Of a DNA stretch of 64,000 bases, positions 62,086 to 64,000 are shown piece by piece. Numbering within the stretch: the stretch's first letter is position 1; every line of letters begins with the position of its first letter. The position numbers and the translations under genes were made by a program. The notes under the pieces were generated by a model. The model was not told the origin of the DNA and searched no databases. It worked only from the letters and a program-made list of their open reading frames with translations. This stretch comes from Stenotrophomonas sp. 704A1 (lineage in GTDB: Bacteria; Pseudomonadota; Gammaproteobacteria; Xanthomonadales; Xanthomonadaceae): NCBI RefSeq assembly GCF_030549525.1, contig NZ_CP130831.1:3869501-3933500 (forward strand), in the 5' to 3' direction.

Positions 62086-64000
62086 TCAGAACTCCGCAGC
62101 CACGGTCATGAATACCTGGCGCGGCGCACTGGCATGGATGGCGTAGCGCGTACCGTTCGGGTCGGTCGGTGCGAACGAACTCAATTGCCCGGCGTAGCGC
62201 TTGTTGGTCAGGTTGGTCGCATTCAACGACACCCGCACGTTGCGCAGGCCCAGACCGGGGCCGAAGTCATAGCCGGCACCGGCGTCGAAGGTGGTCACGC
62301 CCGGCACCGACTGATCGTTGGTGTAGGTGTAGTAGCGCTTGCCGGTGTACTTGGCGCGCAGGCTGGCGAAGAAGCCATCGCGGTTCCAGCTGATTTCGCT
62401 GGAGGCCATGCGCTGCGGGGTGTCCACGGTGATCTTGCCGGCCACCGGCACGATCGCACCGCCGGAGGTGTAATCGTCCTCGTAGGTGGTCTTGTTCCAG
62501 GACAGCGCGTTGTACCACTGCAGGCCGTCCACCGGCTTGAGGATGAAGGTCAGCTCGGCGCCGCGGCTCTTCACCGAACCGACGTTGATGAAGCGCGTCA
62601 CGCACTCCGGGCGCGTGCCGACTTCGATGCTCGAACACGGGTTGAGCGACAGCAGGCGGTTGTCGAACTTCACGTTGTAGGCGGCAATCGACGCCTGGTA
62701 CTTCTCACCGAAGGTACGGAAACCGGCTTCCAGGCTCTTCGACTTCTCCGGCTCCAGGCCGGCGCTGGCCGCGAACGATTCCGGCGAGACCTGCAGCGGG
62801 CCGCCACTGCCGCCACCGACGAACGCGGCGATGTTCTCGGCGTACGAGGCGAACAGCTCGTTGTTGGCAGTGAGCTTGAAGCCCACGCCCAGCTGCGGCA
62901 GCACCGACTCCTTGGCGGTCAGCGTGCCCGAGGCGATGCTGGTTTCCACGCCCGGCTGCGCGGTGGCGCGCATGCGGGTGTTGGGGCTCTTGATGCCCAC
63001 GTCCACGGTCAGGCGCTGGTCGAGGAAGCGCATGCGGTCCTGCACGTAGAACTGCCGCGTGCGGATGTCGAAGTCCTGGTTGAACAGCAGGCGGTCCGGG
63101 TTCTGCAGGTACAGGTCATCCAGGAACGGGCCGCTGATGTAATAGAAGTTGCGCGAGACGTTGTGGTCGTTCTGCTCCAGCCACAGGCCGGCTTCCAGTT
63201 CGTGGATGCCCAGCGTCCACGACAGCGCGGCGGTCAGGCCGTCGCGGTTGATGGTGTAGTTGGTGCTGCGGATCGAGATCGGCAGCATCCTGTCGGTGCC
63301 CGGGTAGGACGGCTGGCCCGGTGCCCACCAGTGGCCCTGGCCACGGTTGTCGTGGTGGTAGGCCAGCAGCTTCAGACGGCCCTGTTCGCCCAGCCGCAGG
63401 TCGGCATCGATCGAGTACAGGTTGTCGTCGCGCAGCGCGCGGCTCTGGTAGTAGGCATCGTCGATGCTGTTGACGCCGCCGCTGAACTGGCACCTGCTGC
63501 GGTCCAGCGTGCCCGGCGCGCAGTAGGCGGCGGCGACGGCGCGATCCCAGTCCGGTGCATAGATGTTCCAGTCATAGCCCAGGCCGCGCGCCAGCATGTC
63601 CTTGGACAGATAGGCGTAGTTGGCCTGGCTGGCCCGCGAGGTGGCCACGAAGGCGCCGAAGCGATGATCGCCCACGTTCCACACCGCCTTGGCATTGAAC
63701 TGGCGGGTGGTCTGGTTCTGGTAGGGCGCGGCCCACATGTCCGCATCCTGGTGCACGCCGGACACGTAGGCCGAGAAGCCGTTGATGTCGCCGGTATCCA
63801 CCCGCAGGTAGCCGCGGCGCTGGTTGTCGTCGCCAACGGTGATGCTGGCACGCCCGCCGAACTCGGTGGACGGGTCCATCGAGAAGTACTGGATGGTGCC
63901 GCCCAGGTTGCTGGTGGACGCCACGCCCAGCGAACCGATGCCCTGCGACAGCTCGGCACCGGCGAGGTTCTCGGCGATCAGTGCGCGGGCAATGCTCAGG
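62086..64000 (-). CDS. TonB-dependent receptor (5' end beyond window)
   Basis: 638 C-terminal residues are visible; the frame is open to the last base. The visible start is inside the plug (ALIAENLAGAELSQGIGSLGVASTSNLGGTIQYFSM), followed by a full barrel with FDNRLLSLNPCS, LGVGFKLTANNELFASYAENIAAFVGG, GLEPEKSKSLEAGFRTFGEKYQASIAAYNVKFDNR (the TonB-receptor C-terminal signature) and a closing LTNKRYAGQL...VFMTVAAEF with terminal Phe. Convergent with the citrate cluster. Citrate-metal import would fit the location, but it may be unrelated. Confidence 0.9.
   Translation of the reverse strand, partial: LSIARALIAENLAGAELSQGIGSLGVASTSNLGGTIQYFSMDPSTEFGGRASITVGDDNQRRGYLRVDTGDINGFSAYVSGVHQDADMWAAPYQNQTTRQFNAKAVWNVGDHRFGAFVATSRASQANYAYLSKDMLARGLGYDWNIYAPDWDRAVAAAYCAPGTLDRSRCQFSGGVNSIDDAYYQSRALRDDNLYSIDADLRLGEQGRLKLLAYHHDNRGQGHWWAPGQPSYPGTDRMLPISIRSTNYTINRDGLTAALSWTLGIHELEAGLWLEQNDHNVSRNFYYISGPFLDDLYLQNPDRLLFNQDFDIRTRQFYVQDRMRFLDQRLTVDVGIKSPNTRMRATAQPGVETSIASGTLTAKESVLPQLGVGFKLTANNELFASYAENIAAFVGGGSGGPLQVSPESFAASAGLEPEKSKSLEAGFRTFGEKYQASIAAYNVKFDNRLLSLNPCSSIEVGTRPECVTRFINVGSVKSRGAELTFILKPVDGLQWYNALSWNKTTYEDDYTSGGAIVPVAGKITVDTPQRMASSEISWNRDGFFASLRAKYTGKRYYTYTNDQSVPGVTTFDAGAGYDFGPGLGLRNVRVSLNATNLTNKRYAGQLSSFAPTDPNGTRYAIHASAPRQVFMTVAAEF

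Overview
The window is GC-rich chromosomal DNA of a Stenotrophomonas, very probably the S. maltophilia complex. Two things point there. The first is the gene order TetR regulator, pcm, tolC, divergent from a membrane-fusion protein and an RND pump, which matches the described smeRo-pcm-tolCSm / smeO-smeP cluster. The second is the many short palindromes starting with GTAG, the SMAG-type REP elements known from this species. There are no tRNA or rRNA genes, no phage and no IS elements. Both ends cut through genes: an HDOD protein on the left and a TonB-dependent receptor on the right.

Region by region. 1-10 kb: end of an HDOD protein, a TonB-dependent receptor with an AraC regulator, a membrane-anchored CadC-like regulator with a propeller domain, a small ion-channel-like protein, and thiC behind a TPP riboswitch. 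10-14 kb: a BCCT transporter convergent with gamma-glutamyltransferase, separated by a hairpin-rich intergenic repeat. 14.4-24.5 kb: one long branched-chain amino acid operon, ilvC-ilvG-ilvM-ilvA-leuA-methyltransferase-leuC-leuD-leuB. It is preceded by a 42-residue leader peptide with an Ile-Leu-Val-Leu-Val-Leu-Ile run and a textbook attenuator. 24.5-26.9 kb: a short-chain dehydrogenase divergent from a LysR regulator, then a tandem array of exact 120-bp units built from SMAG pairs. 26.9-34.2 kb: the smeOP-tolC multidrug efflux cluster. 34.2-41 kb: an APC permease and envelope genes (waaA, lpxL, an O-antigen-ligase-type protein, a GT4 glycosyltransferase, a zinc-finger protein). 41-45.3 kb: a secreted GH92 alpha-mannosidase and a basic-secretory-protein-type metallopeptidase. 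45.3-46 kb: an 18-copy, 14-bp minisatellite inside a SMAG pair.

46-64 kb is a carboxylate-utilisation region: malic enzyme and DctA on one strand, an OprO/P-type porin and a hybrid sensor kinase on the other, a NarL/LuxR response regulator, then a TctD-TctE two-component system with a co-transcribed solute-binding protein. Divergent from TctDE lie a second OprO/P-type porin, a CitMHS citrate transporter and an acetoacetyl-CoA-reductase-like enzyme. The two porin/transporter/two-component modules look parallel: C4-dicarboxylates through DctA to malic enzyme, and citrate through CitMHS under TctDE.

The most notable non-genic signals are the ilv leader and attenuator, a ~510-bp compound palindrome between the hybrid kinase and the response regulator whose 35-nt core recurs beside ggt, the two tandem arrays derived from SMAG palindromes, and a recurring promoter layout (-10 hexamer, 6-7 nt, ATG) that predicts leaderless mRNAs for six genes.
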